From Vibrio splendidus (GTDB taxonomy: Bacteria; Pseudomonadota; Gammaproteobacteria; Enterobacterales; Vibrionaceae), in contig NZ_AP025508.1 of NCBI RefSeq assembly GCF_024347615.1, positions 186,001 through 250,000 of the forward strand: 64,000 nucleotides of DNA, read 5' to 3'. Positions 26,387-36,157 of the stretch are shown piece after piece (position 1 is the first letter of the stretch; every line of letters starts with the position of its first letter). The notes beneath the pieces are model-generated. The model ran no database searches. It was not told where the DNA came from and saw nothing but the letters and a program-made list of their open reading frames with translations. The position numbers were made by a program, and so were the translations under genes.

Positions 26387-27214
26387 TTAGTTGATTAGTT
26401 CAAAGTCCATGGGACTCATTCCACCTAGAGTCCCATGTCTTCTTACTGGATTATAATAGGTATCGATATAAATTCGACTCTGCATCGTCATTTCTTGTCG
26501 TGAAAGCTGATCTAAGTTGTTCATCCACTCTGTCTTATATTGCGCAAAGAAGCTTTCGGAACAAGCGTTGTCCCAACAGTTTCCTTTTCTCGACATGCTG
26601 ACTTTAATCTTTCGTTTACGGTGCCAACGGATCGTCTCCAACGCTCGATACTGTATACCTTGATCGGAGTGAAACAAAAGCTCGTGACCTAAGGGCTGCC
26701 TTTGTTCCCAAGCCTTATTCAGGCTTCTTAGCACTAACTTTGCGTTATTAATGCGACTTGTCGATCAACCAATCACTTTGCGTGAAAACAAATCTAAGAC
26801 GACGCACAGGTATTGCCAACCATCAGTACAGCGCACCTGAGTTATATCTGACACCCAAACTCGATCGGGTTTATCCACCTTAAATTGACGGGCAAGAATG
26901 TTATAGGCAGGTATAAGCGTATTTTGTCTTGGCGCTCGTCCATATCGCTTCTTGCTCGCGCAAGAGCTATAGCCCATATTCTGCAGAAGCCTCTGTACTC
27001 GCTTTTTATTACAAATAAAGCCGTTAGCGATTGCTGCTTCCCAAAGCTTTCGATAGCCTGGAATACAATACTGAGCTTTGCTTTCTCTCCTCAAGTAGTG
27101 ACTTAAAGACTCATTGTCTGTCTCTCGCTTCGATGGTTTCCTTGTTAGCCACTTGTAATAACCCGCTTTAGAAACGCCCAACCATTGGCATAGTCGTATG
27201 ACAGGAAGCTTCAC
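26387..27214 (-). pseudogene. IS3-family transposase OrfB, interrupted by an in-frame stop
   Basis: This is the integrase core of an IS3-family transposase with the DDE residues in VSDITQVRCTDGW (first D), HSDQGIQYR (second D) and NCWDNACSESFFAQYKTEW (E). The frame is continuous except for one TGA at 26765-26767, just after LDLFSRKVIG, where relatives have Trp (TGG); downstream the same frame resumes to the end. A single G-to-A change explains it. Normally OrfB is made by programmed frameshifting from OrfA. Confidence 0.85.
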
Positions 27215-27243
27215 ACTGGCCTTCTTAAGGATATACTCGAACC

Positions 27244-27567
27244 TTATTCTTTTTGGCTGTCGAAGAAAGCCTTCGCTTCCTTTAAGAAATCATTCTCCAC
27301 CTCTGCCATCTCAAGCTTCTTTTTCAATTGACGGATCTCTTCCTCCAGTTGTGCAACGGATTTTTCGGGGCCGTGGTTAGGTATTGGGAGGGAGTTAGTC
27401 TTTTTCGATGTCATTTGGCATCTCCATTTAGAAAGTAGCACCGGCGATATTCCTAAGGATAGTGCTACTGACTTAACGGTATCAGAAGAATCGAGAGATC
27501 GCTGAACAGCTTCTCGTTTAAATTCGTCTGTATATTGTCTTTGTGATTTTACTTTCATGACACTCAA
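27244..27567 (-). CDS. IS3-family transposase OrfA (helix-turn-helix subunit)
   Basis: The 107-residue protein begins QRQYTDEFKREAVQRSLDS and has SVALSLGISPVLLSKW, the helix-turn-helix of IS3 OrfA, then a C-terminal leucine-zipper-like coiled coil (EEEIRQLKKKLEMAEVENDF). OrfA binds the inverted repeats and is fused to OrfB by a -1 frameshift in active elements. This frame is intact. Confidence 0.9.
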   Translation of the reverse strand: MSVMKVKSQRQYTDEFKREAVQRSLDSSDTVKSVALSLGISPVLLSKWRCQMTSKKTNSLPIPNHGPEKSVAQLEEEIRQLKKKLEMAEVENDFLKEAKAFFDSQKE

Positions 27568-27610
27568 TGCTCTGTATTAAGTGTCTACTTTTATGGGGTC
27601 ACATCAAAAG

Positions 27611-27722
27611 CGCCACTCGAATCCGCTCTTCATCTCTTCATCTCTTCGTTACTCGTTTACCCGCTACCCGCATCTATTCTTTTAAGCTCTTCGCATCCCG
27701 TTTACTTGTATCTTATCTCTTC
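27611..27722 (+). repeat. Right part of the dispersed repeat split by the IS
   Basis: After the right AAAG duplication the sequence continues with CGCCACTCGAATCCGCTCTT and then CGTTACTCGTTTACCCGCTA, again the dispersed repeat words, here in the sense orientation. Together with 26276-26354 it would have formed an inverted pair before insertion. Confidence 0.75.
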
Positions 27723-27744
27723 ACCTAATAGTAAAAAATAACGG

Positions 27745-27867
27745 CGTCATTCCCTACAGCGAGGCACGAGCGTGATAGGGAATCTCTTTTCGTCGTGGGT
27801 TCCAAACATGTAAATTGAGCGTGACATTGAGATTCCAGATATTTCGTCCCTCAATTCTGGAATGACG
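27745..27867 (+). repeat. Palindromic intergenic repeat of about 123 bp
   Basis: The element begins CGTCATTCC (27745) and ends GGAATGACG (27867), a perfect 9-bp terminal inverted repeat. It contains an inner hairpin ATTCCCTA (27749-27756) / TAGGGAAT (27776-27783). A partly similar stretch (TTCTGGAATGGCAAGACTCG) is found near 63790. It resembles miniature or REP-like elements common in Vibrio intergenic DNA. Confidence 0.65.
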
Positions 27868-27962
27868 GAGTCTAATAGGGGGGCGAGTTCAGAAGTTATC
27901 CAATATCCATCTCTGTTTTCCGCTTTTCGCATCCCGTTTACCCGTTACTCGCATCTGCACTT
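27868..27962 (+). repeat. Further dispersed repeat fragment
   Basis: The words TTTTCGCATCCCGTTTACCC and GTTACTCGCATCTGCAC again match the dispersed repeat family, up to the stop of the holin-like gene. No gene is seen between 27611 and 27962. Confidence 0.6.
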
Positions 27963-28298
27963 CTACTTCTTTATAACTCCCCCCGTTAAATACAAACCAA
28001 TCGCCGCTAACACTGGATAACCAAACGCTTCATTCGTCATTTCCCCCAACGGTTTCCAATCGTAACCGTGCATACAGCCCAGAATCACCATCACATGCAG
28101 TGCTACATAAGGGATGGTGAACAACAACACAATGTAGCGTTGTACCAACTTAAAAGGTTCATACGCTTTAAGCAGTGCCAGCTTGTGCTTCGCTTTTTCT
28201 TCATCAGTAAAAAACATCGCATCTCCTGTGTTGGTGAGTGCATCTAACCCCTTGCTAATAGAAGACTGGCTCCCGAATATTCTTCCGAACAATGTCAT
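27963..28298 (-). CDS. Holin-like small membrane protein
   Basis: This 111-residue protein has a polar N-terminal region (MTLFGRIFGSQSS, then a charged helix), and at least two membrane helices (YIVLLFTIPYVALHVMVILGC and YPVLAAIGLYLTGGV). The layout resembles the three-helix holin family of prophages and gene transfer agents. An endolysin gene lies upstream on the same strand, which supports a phage lysis role. AAGGAG stands 6 bp before the start at 28298. No other phage structural gene is visible. Confidence 0.6.
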   Translation of the reverse strand: MTLFGRIFGSQSSISKGLDALTNTGDAMFFTDEEKAKHKLALLKAYEPFKLVQRYIVLLFTIPYVALHVMVILGCMHGYDWKPLGEMTNEAFGYPVLAAIGLYLTGGVIKK

Positions 28299-28324
28299 AC
28301 TGCTCCTTGTTTGATTGATGGTTA

Positions 28325-28459
<135 letters not shown>

Positions 28460-28470
<11 letters not shown>

Positions 28471-29032
28471 AAGCCATAACCGGACACGCCTTATTCACGC
28501 CCCAATCTTTATGCCCTTTAACATTCTCATCTGAAATCAAGAACTGCTCTTGCAGTGCAGCCGTCAAACCAAACAGCGCCTTACGCTGCGCAAGTGTGAA
28601 GCTGTCTTCTGGTTGCAGCTCAGCATTACAGCCACCGACCAAACAAATCCCAATATTGCCCTTGTTGTGTCCTTTCACATGCGCGCCGGTTTGCGATAGC
28701 GGCCTGCCAAGTTCGACGTCCCCATTGCGACGAATAACAAAGTGGTACCCCACATCGCGCCAGCCTTTCTTTTTATGCCATCGGCGAATCTCGGCTACGT
28801 CTACATCTTGCCTTGGTGGCGTGGCGCTGCAATGCACCGTAATAAATGAGAATGCCGGGCAATGAGGCAAACGGAGTAAAACCGAAACCAGACTGAAGGA
28901 ATAGGGCGCGAGTGAAAAACAAGGCTCTAACGAAGGGCTTCGCTCTTCCGTGTCAGCCAGTTCTTGTGAATCAGCAGACGCTTTTAACGGCTGGTGTGGA
29001 ACTCGATCAGTTGCTGGTGGAGTGTTTGACAA
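28460..29032 (-). CDS. N-acetylmuramoyl-L-alanine amidase, phage endolysin-like
   Basis: The 190-residue product contains an Amidase_2/PGRP-type domain from about residue 60: FITVHCSAT with a zinc His, GYHFVIRRNGDVELGRPLSQTGAHVKGHN and KGHKDWGVNKACP, giving the His and Cys ligands as in T7 lysozyme. It would cut the amide between muramic acid and peptide. The first 55 residues are low-complexity and start at a TTG, so the true start may be further in. It overlaps the upstream gene by 49 bp, and its C terminus is encoded by the intergenic repeat. Confidence 0.78.
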
Positions 29033-29457
29033 AATAAATCCTCGTGTTGTTGTAAATAGGCGATTAAAGACGTTGATAACGATTCTTTTAAATTAGGGTG
29101 CAGTGCGATGTGTTGTCGCAAACTGGTGGCTACGGTTTTGGCATAATCAGAGTGGTGGTTTACATAACGTAAATACATCACGTAATAACCCAGTGGTTGC
29201 CTGCGCCGTGTTCGGCTGATCATCCAACAAATATCCTCATAGCTGGGGGCGTCACCGCATTCATCCTCATTAAAATAATAACCTTCCATTTGGCTTTCTT
29301 TATAACCGCCGGCTTCATAGCTCAGTACTTGGCCAAACCCATCACTATCACTAAAAAATAACGGCTGGCGCGACTGAATTAGGGTGTTAGCACGGCACTC
29401 GATGCTCGCCATTCCGGGTTGGTACGCTGAAATAAAAAGAGAAACTATCGCCTTCAT
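28984..29457 (-). CDS. Hypothetical protein upstream of the endolysin
   Basis: This is an open frame of about 157 residues from ATG 29457 with no family I can name. It begins MKAIVSLFISAY and has an acidic middle (YYFNEDECGDAPSYEDICWMI), then basic and helical segments and a C-terminal helix with many His/Gln residues (QQHEDLFCQTLHQQLIEFH). It overlaps the endolysin frame and stands divergent from the replication-like gene. It could be a phage accessory protein; nothing more can be said. Confidence 0.5.
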   Translation of the reverse strand: MKAIVSLFISAYQPGMASIECRANTLIQSRQPLFFSDSDGFGQVLSYEAGGYKESQMEGYYFNEDECGDAPSYEDICWMISRTRRRQPLGYYVMYLRYVNHHSDYAKTVATSLRQHIALHPNLKESLSTSLIAYLQQHEDLFCQTLHQQLIEFHTSR

Positions 29458-29743
29458 TAAGCACCTTATTGTTGCATGGGGAGGGCAATGTACTTCAACA
29501 TTCTTGATTGGGGTTGGCGGGAATAGCGCGGAAACGGCGGAACACAAAAAAGTGAGAGGTGCTTCGAAAAGTTATTGCTCAATAAGGTTGATGTTGCATA
29601 TCTATCCGAGGTGATTAACCAAACATCTTTTCTTACAACTTATCGCATAGGCCTTTCGCCCCTAAAGCGCCAAAAAGTGTTGTTAATGCCCTTTATATCA
29701 ATGGATTTCTGTACGAATGATCATTTAACAAGGAGCGTTAACC

Positions 29744-30916
29744 ATGTGTGTTTCTCTTATTCTTTCTTTTACCCCATTAAAAACCAGCTCGCCTATCAGC
29801 AAGTTGGTGTTATTAAAATTGGCCGATAACGCAGATGCGCGCGGCGTGTGTTTTCCTTCCCTAAATTACTTAGCGCAATATTGCGAAGTGTCGGTAAGAA
29901 CCGTGAAACGACACGTTAACGAGCTCGAAAAACAAGGCTTTGTGAAGCGGATAAAGCGGTTTGATGATTCAGGGCGCCAGCGCAGCAATATATATCAGCT
30001 GCGCCTACCCAACGACAGCCACATTCAGCAGGCCGATTTAGACCAAGCAGCCAGAGCTCTAGACGTAAATGATCAAACCGACCTAGATAACGGCAATGTA
30101 GAACAAACAAGCTTACCGCCAGCCTCGCCAGAAAATGCACAGAAGACAGAGCGAGCAGAGAAAACAGATCATTCAGACACCCACCAGGGTGACTCAAGAT
30201 CCAACACGGAGAGTGATCATCCTGCACACATAATCTTTCATAAAGAACATAAAACAGAGTTGAGTTTGAAAAACGGCATCTTGGATGACACCGATGTGCT
30301 TGATCCCCTAAGCGGTTCTGAAGAACATGAGATCTCGACACCTCAAGCCAACGCCACCAAACCAATAAGCCAAAAGAGTGAAGCTGTAATTCACCTGCTC
30401 ACCAAAGAGGGCAGCGCGCCGATTTATCATGAGTTCACCACCATATTAGAACGCACCTACCCAAAGTTAGATGTGCTGCAAGAACTGCATGCCATGCAAG
30501 CGTGGCTGTACATCAACCCGGATAAGCGCAAGCCCTTCGAGCACATAGGCCACTTTGTGAATGGCTGGCTAAGAAGAAGCGCCCAAGCCAAAGCGAAGCG
30601 AGACTCATCGCCACTCTTTAAGCAAACAAGAGCGGCTAAACAAGCAAAAACGGTTAAGCAAACAAAAGCGGTGAAACCCTCAAAGAAAGCTCAATCGATA
30701 AAAGCCGTAGGAGCAATAAAAGTAGATGCGCCTACAGCTGCTTCAAACCAAGCGCAGCCTATCAAAAGCAATCAAGCCGAAAGCAAATCTCAAAACCCCA
30801 CGCCCGTATCTCAAGCCCTCGCGGACTACAAAGCCAAAAGCACCACCAACCCGTTCGAAGCGCGCATCAAGGCCCTAGTTCAAGCTAAATCGCCCGGCAC
30901 GGATTCTAAGCAGTGA
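29744..30916 (+). CDS. Phage-type replication protein with helix-turn-helix domain
   Basis: This 390-residue protein has an N-terminal winged helix (residues about 15-90: KLVLLKLADNADARG, SLNYLAQYCEVSVRTVKRHV), as in the HTH_36 family of phage replication initiators. A long polar linker follows. A second conserved part (about residues 225-275) with YPKLDVLQELHAMQAWLYIN and HIGHFVNGWLRRS resembles the DnaT/phage O C-terminal part that recruits the helicase. The C-terminal 100 residues are Lys/Ala/Gln-rich and disordered. AGGAG lies 8 bp before ATG 29744. Confidence 0.7.
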   Translation: MCVSLILSFTPLKTSSPISKLVLLKLADNADARGVCFPSLNYLAQYCEVSVRTVKRHVNELEKQGFVKRIKRFDDSGRQRSNIYQLRLPNDSHIQQADLDQAARALDVNDQTDLDNGNVEQTSLPPASPENAQKTERAEKTDHSDTHQGDSRSNTESDHPAHIIFHKEHKTELSLKNGILDDTDVLDPLSGSEEHEISTPQANATKPISQKSEAVIHLLTKEGSAPIYHEFTTILERTYPKLDVLQELHAMQAWLYINPDKRKPFEHIGHFVNGWLRRSAQAKAKRDSSPLFKQTRAAKQAKTVKQTKAVKPSKKAQSIKAVGAIKVDAPTAASNQAQPIKSNQAESKSQNPTPVSQALADYKAKSTTNPFEARIKALVQAKSPGTDSKQ

Positions 30917-31066
30917 CCATTCGATTACTCACAGGCGAAGCGCTTGTTCGCACAGCCCAAAGCTATTGAAAACAAAGAGCTTAGGAAAACCAAAGGCTAG
31001 GGCAGACCAAACGCGAATACGGACAAAAAACGTCAAGATACAAAAGTAGAATTAGGGAGAGGGCAA

Positions 31067-31387
31067 ATGGACTATATCAGCCTAAAAAAACTGACAACGG
31101 AAGAAAAAGCAACCATTTTAGAGAAAGAAATAGCGCGAGTAGAAGGGCGCATTGGCGAGTTCTTGAAACTGCTTGTTACCCATTACCCACAAGGGCTAAC
31201 ACGTACTGAGATTAAAGCGTTATTGGAGGTAAACAACAACCCAAGCTTCGTGTCGCTATACCGAAACGGCAATATTTTCATTGATATAGAAAAGCGCTAT
31301 TGCGATGCAGCACAAGAAAACCGCTACCACATCGGCACTCAATACCTGCAAGACGTACAATGCTTCCGGTGGCTGAATGCGTGGTGA
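31067..31387 (+). CDS. Hypothetical 106-residue protein, coiled-coil plus helical domain
   Basis: The product starts with a charged helix that could coil (TTEEKATILEKEIARVEGRIG) followed by a domain that looks like a small winged helix (HYPQGLTRTEIKALLEVNNN, SLYRNGNIFIDIEKRYC). A purine-rich GGGAGAGGGC precedes the ATG. It lies 150 bp behind the replication-like gene and may belong to the same phage-like islet. I do not recognise a family. Confidence 0.5.
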   Translation: MDYISLKKLTTEEKATILEKEIARVEGRIGEFLKLLVTHYPQGLTRTEIKALLEVNNNPSFVSLYRNGNIFIDIEKRYCDAAQENRYHIGTQYLQDVQCFRWLNAW

Positions 31388-31418
31388 GTTGTTTGTCATG
31401 CCAGAGTCAATTTCAAAC

Positions 31419-31447
31419 TGGTTAATATGCACTTACTTTGCTAGAAT
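31419..31447 (+). promoter_or_regulatory. Candidate extended -10 promoter for the second cluster
   Basis: TGCTAGAAT (31439-31447) fits the extended -10 pattern (TG-n-TATAAT with one mismatch); a weak -35 (TGGTTA, 31419-31424) lies 17 bp upstream. A transcript from near 31454 would reach the ops site about 75 nt later. Confidence 0.4.
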
Positions 31448-31506
31448 GCTCCGCATATTTAAAACCGTATGAAAACCGCATAAAGCGTACAAATTGTAAT
31501 TATTGC

Positions 31507-31537
31507 CTTTAGGAGCCAAACCTAAGGGCGGTAGCGT
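31507..31537 (+). promoter_or_regulatory. Second RfaH ops/JUMPstart-like element
   Basis: GGCGGTAGCGT at 31527-31537 is identical to the ops core at 22052. A hairpin CTTTAGG (31507-31513) / CCTAAGG (31521-31527, one G-U pair) directly precedes it. It lies 225 bp before wecB, in an otherwise gene-free stretch (31388-31761), and should bring the second cluster under RfaH-type antitermination. Confidence 0.8.
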
Positions 31538-31761
31538 ACCCAAATTCGGATGGATGGCAAGCAGGAAAGGTTTGATTAGCCGTTTTTTGGCCTATTGGGG
31601 CGGTTTAAGAAAGTAAGCAAAATCTAGGTTTTATAAGGGATTGTCGAAAATAGATTGTCTCAAAATGAATAAAAAGTGTCTCAATGGCTTAACATTGCTG
31701 AGGTAATAATTCATAAAAAATCACTTCTTTAATTTCACCTGTCGGTTGGAAACTTCATAAA

Positions 31762-32886
31762 ATGACTAAGAAAAAAATTCTTACGGTTTTTGGCACGCGT
31801 CCAGAAGCCATCAAAATGGCGCCTCTTGTCCATGCTCTAGCAGCTGATGAGCGCTTTGAAGCCAAGTGCTGTGTGACTGCTCAGCACCGTGAAATGCTTG
31901 ACCAAGTATTAGAGCTATTTGAAATCACGCCAGACTACGATTTGAACTTAATGAAAGCCGGTCAAACGCTGAATGAAGTGACGGCGCGTATTTTGTTAGA
32001 GCTTAAACCAGTGCTAGAAGAGTTCAAACCTGATGTGGTTTTAGTGCACGGTGATACGGCAACGACGTTCGCGGCAAGCTTAGCGGCTTACTATGAGCAA
32101 ATCGCAGTTGGTCATGTTGAAGCCGGCCTTCGTACGGGCAATATTTACTCTCCGTGGCCAGAAGAAGGTAACCGTCGTCTAACTGGCACGCTAACCAAAT
32201 ATCACTTTGCACCAACGCCAACGTCAAAAGAAAATCTGCTCAAAGAGAACTTTAATCCAGAAAATATTTCAGTAACGGGTAATACCGTCATTGATGCATT
32301 ACTGATGGTTAAAGACAAGATTGATTCTGATAAAGATTTGAATGCAACGCTTTCTGCTCAGTTCCCGTTCTTAGACGCAAACAAAAAACTGATCCTGGTG
32401 ACGGGCCATCGCCGTGAAAGCTTTGGTGGTGGTTTCGAGCGTATTTGTGAATCGCTAGCTATCACTGCAAAAGCACATCCAGATACGCAAATTCTTTATC
32501 CGATGCATCTAAATCCAAATGTGCGTGAACCAGTCAATCGTATTCTTGCTGACATTGACAATATTCATCTTATTGAGCCTCAGCAATACCTGCCATTTAT
32601 CTACTTAATGAGTCGCGCGCACATTATCTTGACTGACTCTGGTGGTATTCAAGAAGAAGCGCCCTCTTTAGGCAAACCTGTATTAGTTATGCGAGATACA
32701 ACCGAGCGACCAGAAGCCATTGAAGCGGGGACGGTTAAGTTAGTTGGAACTGACGTAAATACGATCACAACGAACTTACATACATTACTGATCGATAAAT
32801 CTGCATATCAAGCGATGAGTTTTGCTCATAACCCTTACGGTGATGGCAAAGCGTGCCAAAGAATTTTAAACGAATTAGAAAGTTAA
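31762..32886 (+). CDS. wecB: UDP-GlcNAc 2-epimerase (WecB/MnaA family)
   Basis: The 374-residue enzyme interconverts UDP-GlcNAc and UDP-ManNAc. It has [15 protein letters not shown] at the N terminus, [22 protein letters not shown], the [17 protein letters not shown] loop and [20 protein letters not shown], all classical for non-hydrolysing WecB. It is the first gene after the ops site and 17 bp ahead of wecC, its usual partner. It is paralogous to, but clearly different from, the FnlC epimerase at 6 kb. Confidence 0.95.
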   Translation: MTKKKILTVFGTRPEAIKMAPLVHALAADERFEAKCCVTAQHREMLDQVLELFEITPDYDLNLMKAGQTLNEVTARILLELKPVLEEFKPDVVLVHGDTATTFAASLAAYYEQIAVGHVEAGLRTGNIYSPWPEEGNRRLTGTLTKYHFAPTPTSKENLLKENFNPENISVTGNTVIDALLMVKDKIDSDKDLNATLSAQFPFLDANKKLILVTGHRRESFGGGFERICESLAITAKAHPDTQILYPMHLNPNVREPVNRILADIDNIHLIEPQQYLPFIYLMSRAHIILTDSGGIQEEAPSLGKPVLVMRDTTERPEAIEAGTVKLVGTDVNTITTNLHTLLIDKSAYQAMSFAHNPYGDGKACQRILNELES

Positions 32887-32903
32887 GAATTGGAATATAA
32901 ATT

Positions 32904-34166
32904 ATGTCATTTGAAACAATTTCAGTAGTAGGACTTGGTTACATTGGTTTGCCGACTGCTGCTATGTTTGCATCACGTAAGAAAAAAGTGATTGGTGTCG
33001 ATGTCAATCAACATGCGGTTGATACCATCAATCGAGGTGAAATTCATATTGTAGAACCTGATCTCGATATGTTAGTAAGTGCTGCTGTACAGCAAGGCTT
33101 TTTAAAAGCCGTAACCACTCCAGAGTCTGCGGATGCTTTTTTGATCGCAGTACCGACACCATTTCTTCCTATCGAAAATGATGGTGATATTCCAAAACCT
33201 GACTTGCGCTATATTGAAGCAGCATCAAAAGCAATTGCGCCAGTACTCAAGAAAGGTGACTTAGTTATACTAGAGTCTACTTCACCAGTCGGTGCTACTG
33301 AGCAAATGGCTGAATGGTTAAGTGAAGCGCGTTCAGATTTAACGTTTCCTCAAACACACGGTGAAAGTGCAGATGTTAATGTTGCACATTGCCCAGAGCG
33401 CGTTTTACCAGGCTATGTTGTTACAGAGCTTGTACAAAATGACCGCGTAATTGGTGGTATGAGTAAGCGCTGCTCAGAACGCAGTGTTGAACTGTATAAA
33501 ACCTTTGTGATGGGTGATTGTGTAATTACCAATGCACGCACTGCAGAAATGGCGAAGTTAACGGAAAACAGTTGCCGTGATGTACAGATTGCATTTGCTA
33601 ATGAATTGTCGATGATTTGTGATGAGTTAGATATCGATGTATGGGAATTGATTTCTTTAGCAAACCGACACCCTCGTATTAATATTCTACAACCTGGACC
33701 TGGAGTTGGTGGGCATTGTATCGCAGTAGATCCTTGGTTTATTGTTTCAAAAACACCAGAGTTAGCTAAGTTAATAAAAACTGCGCGTGATGTTAATGAT
33801 AAAAAGCCTGAATGGGTAATTGATAAAGTAAAAATTGCATTAGTTGAATTTTTACAAGCGAACCCATCTAAAACCGCAAAAGATGTCACTATTGCTTGTT
33901 ATGGTTTAGCGTTTAAACCAGATATTGATGATTTGCGTGAAAGCCCAGCGTTAGATATTACTAAATCAATAGCAGCATTTCATACTGGGCAAGTACTGGC
34001 GATTGAACCAAATATTGAGTCAATTGAGTATGAAAATATCAAATTAGTGACTATTGATGAATCGTTATCAAAAACTGATATTCATGTGATGCTTGTAGAT
34101 CATAAGCAGTTTAAGAAGATTAGGTTAAATGATTTTTTTGTGATTGACACGAAGGGTATCTGGTAA
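32904..34166 (+). CDS. wecC: UDP-N-acetyl-D-mannosamine dehydrogenase
   Basis: This 420-residue enzyme of the UDP-glucose/GDP-mannose dehydrogenase family oxidises UDP-ManNAc to UDP-ManNAcA using [19 protein letters not shown] is the NAD-binding start; [17 protein letters not shown] holds the catalytic Cys; [15 protein letters not shown] is the C-terminal UDP-binding signature. It follows wecB and overlaps rmlB by one base (TAATG), so ManNAcA is expected in the polymer of this cluster. Confidence 0.95.
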   Translation: MSFETISVVGLGYIGLPTAAMFASRKKKVIGVDVNQHAVDTINRGEIHIVEPDLDMLVSAAVQQGFLKAVTTPESADAFLIAVPTPFLPIENDGDIPKPDLRYIEAASKAIAPVLKKGDLVILESTSPVGATEQMAEWLSEARSDLTFPQTHGESADVNVAHCPERVLPGYVVTELVQNDRVIGGMSKRCSERSVELYKTFVMGDCVITNARTAEMAKLTENSCRDVQIAFANELSMICDELDIDVWELISLANRHPRINILQPGPGVGGHCIAVDPWFIVSKTPELAKLIKTARDVNDKKPEWVIDKVKIALVEFLQANPSKTAKDVTIACYGLAFKPDIDDLRESPALDITKSIAAFHTGQVLAIEPNIESIEYENIKLVTIDESLSKTDIHVMLVDHKQFKKIRLNDFFVIDTKGIW

Positions 34167-35263
34167 TGAAAGTTTTAGTAACTGGCGGTGCTGGTTTTAT
34201 CGGCTCTGCTGTTATCCGTCACATCATAAATAATACTTCTGACAGCGTGGTTAACGTTGATAAACTGACTTATGCAGGTAACTTAGAGTCTCTTGGTGAG
34301 GTGGATTCATCTGAACGTTATGCCTTTGAGCAAGTCGATATCTGTAATCGTACAGAATTAGATCGAGTGTTTAAAGAGCACAAACCAGATGCGGTCATGC
34401 ACTTGGCGGCGGAGTCGCATGTAGATCGATCTATCACTGGACCTGCCGCGTTCATTGAAACGAATATTGTCGGCACTTATACGCTATTAGAAGCGACTCG
34501 TGAGTATTGGAATGCGCTTGAAGAAAGCGCGAAGGAAGAGTTTCGTTTTCACCATATCTCTACTGATGAAGTATATGGTGATCTCCCACATCCAGATGAA
34601 GCTCCAGAAGGCACAGCGCTGCCAATGTTCTTGGAGACTACATCGTATGAACCATCAAGCCCATACTCGGCGTCGAAAGCGTCGAGCGATCACCTCGTGC
34701 GAGCTTGGTTACGCACTTATGGCCTGCCAACAATAGTTACCAACTGTTCAAATAACTATGGTCCATACCATTTCCCAGAAAAACTGATCCCACTGGTTGT
34801 CCTTAATGCGCTTGAAGGCAAAGACCTGCCTATCTACGGAAAAGGTGATCAAATTCGTGATTGGCTATTTGTCGAAGACCATGCACGAGCGCTCTACAAA
34901 GTGGTGACTGAAGGTAAAGTGGGCGAGACCTACAATATCGGTGGACACAACGAGAAGAAAAACCTCGAAGTCGTGAACACGATTTGTAACATCCTAGATA
35001 CGTTAGTACCGAAAGAGTCAGCGTATGCAGAGCAGATCACGTACGTTCAAGATCGTCCTGGTCACGACCGCCGTTACGCGATTGATTCGAGCAAAATGCA
35101 GCGTGAGCTAGACTGGACGCCCGAAGAGATATTTGAAACAGGTCTTCGTAAAACGGTGCAATGGTATTTAGATAACTCGGCATGGTGCCAAAACGTACAA
35201 GATGGTAGTTACCAACGTGAGCGTTTAGGTGTAGAAAAACTAGAATCAAAGGTTAAGAAATAA
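34166..35263 (+). CDS. rmlB: dTDP-glucose 4,6-dehydratase
   Basis: This 365-residue SDR has [25 protein letters not shown] with the catalytic Asp-Glu pair after Thr, and [13 protein letters not shown] with Tyr-x-x-x-Lys. It produces dTDP-4-keto-6-deoxyglucose, the branch point for rhamnose (RmlC, RmlD) and for the 3-amino sugar made by the WxcM- and FdtB-like genes downstream. It is coupled to wecC and to rmlA by one-base overlaps. Confidence 0.96.
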   Translation: MKVLVTGGAGFIGSAVIRHIINNTSDSVVNVDKLTYAGNLESLGEVDSSERYAFEQVDICNRTELDRVFKEHKPDAVMHLAAESHVDRSITGPAAFIETNIVGTYTLLEATREYWNALEESAKEEFRFHHISTDEVYGDLPHPDEAPEGTALPMFLETTSYEPSSPYSASKASSDHLVRAWLRTYGLPTIVTNCSNNYGPYHFPEKLIPLVVLNALEGKDLPIYGKGDQIRDWLFVEDHARALYKVVTEGKVGETYNIGGHNEKKNLEVVNTICNILDTLVPKESAYAEQITYVQDRPGHDRRYAIDSSKMQRELDWTPEEIFETGLRKTVQWYLDNSAWCQNVQDGSYQRERLGVEKLESKVKK

Positions 35264-36141
35264 TGAAAGGGATTGTATTAGCTGGAGGCTCAGGTACACG
35301 TTTATACCCATTAACTCGAGGTACATCTAAACAGATGTTACCAATCTACGATAAACCGATGATCTACTACCCAATATCGACACTAATGTTGGCGGGTATA
35401 CGCAATATTTTAATTATTACCACTTCTGAAGATCAAGCTGGTTTTAAGCGTCTTTTAGGTGACGGTTCAGATTATGGCATTAACTTAGAATATAAAATAC
35501 AACCAAGCCCTGATGGCTTAGCACAAGCGTTTATTATTGGTGAAGAGTTTATTGGGCAAGATGATGTCTGTTTAGTGCTGGGTGATAATATTTATTATGG
35601 TAAACATTTTAGTGAACAACTGCTTAATGCGAAGAATAAAGCGCAAGAAGGGTTAGCCACGGTATTTGGTTATCAGGTTAAAGATCCAGAGCGATTTGGT
35701 GTGGTTGAGTTTGATGAAAACTTTAAAGCTATTTCAATCGAAGAAAAACCCACTAAGCCTAAATCGAATTATGCTGTAACCGGGCTCTACTTCTACGATA
35801 ATCGCGTAGTCGAATGGGCCAAGCAAGTTAAACCATCACATCGTGGCGAACTAGAAATTACTACGTTGAATGAGATGTACCTGCATGATGGGAGCTTAAA
35901 CGTAGAGCTTTTGGGACGTGGTTTTGCTTGGTTAGACACCGGTACCCATCAAAGTCTGCACGAAGCATCTAGCTTCGTACAAACCATCGAAAATGTGCAA
36001 GGGCTTAAAGTGGCATGTCTAGAAGAAATTGCATGGCGTAATGGCTGGTTAAGCCATGACGAGTTATTAACTATTGCAAAGCCTATGCTTAAAAATGAAT
36101 ACGGTCAGTACCTAAATCGAATCGTTAATGAAAGTATTTAG
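35263..36141 (+). CDS. rmlA: Glucose-1-phosphate thymidylyltransferase
   Basis: This 292-residue nucleotidyltransferase starts with [20 protein letters not shown], the pyrophosphorylase signature, followed by [19 protein letters not shown] with the metal-binding Asp and [21 protein letters not shown] (key residues only). It makes dTDP-glucose from glucose-1-phosphate and dTTP. Start and stop overlap with its neighbours (TAATG with rmlB). Confidence 0.96.
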   Translation: MKGIVLAGGSGTRLYPLTRGTSKQMLPIYDKPMIYYPISTLMLAGIRNILIITTSEDQAGFKRLLGDGSDYGINLEYKIQPSPDGLAQAFIIGEEFIGQDDVCLVLGDNIYYGKHFSEQLLNAKNKAQEGLATVFGYQVKDPERFGVVEFDENFKAISIEEKPTKPKSNYAVTGLYFYDNRVVEWAKQVKPSHRGELEITTLNEMYLHDGSLNVELLGRGFAWLDTGTHQSLHEASSFVQTIENVQGLKVACLEEIAWRNGWLSHDELLTIAKPMLKNEYGQYLNRIVNESI

Positions 36142-36157
36142 GACTAAAGTGACTCCT

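Larger units (their letters stand above)
26355..27606 (-). mobile_element. IS3-family insertion sequence, about 1.25 kb
   Basis: The element is bounded by imperfect inverted repeats (TGATATGGCCCCTAAAAAGT at 26355 and the reverse complement of the end at 27606, TGATGTGACCCCATAAAAGT) and flanked by AAAG on both sides. It carries the two overlapping-phase reading frames of IS3 transposases on the minus strand. OrfB has a premature stop, so the copy is probably immobile on its own. Confidence 0.9.

Noticed and set aside
29384..29829. Two short plus-strand frames before the replication-like gene
   Set aside because: They overlap the divergent gene start and the region with the AGGAG site of the gene at 29744; no start signal of their own.
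29916..30365. Antisense open frame over the replication-like gene
   Set aside because: It lies in the polar linker of the plus-strand gene and shows no domain or ribosome binding site.
33413..33889. Antisense open frame over wecC
   Set aside because: The plus-strand dehydrogenase has complete motifs; the antisense frame has none.
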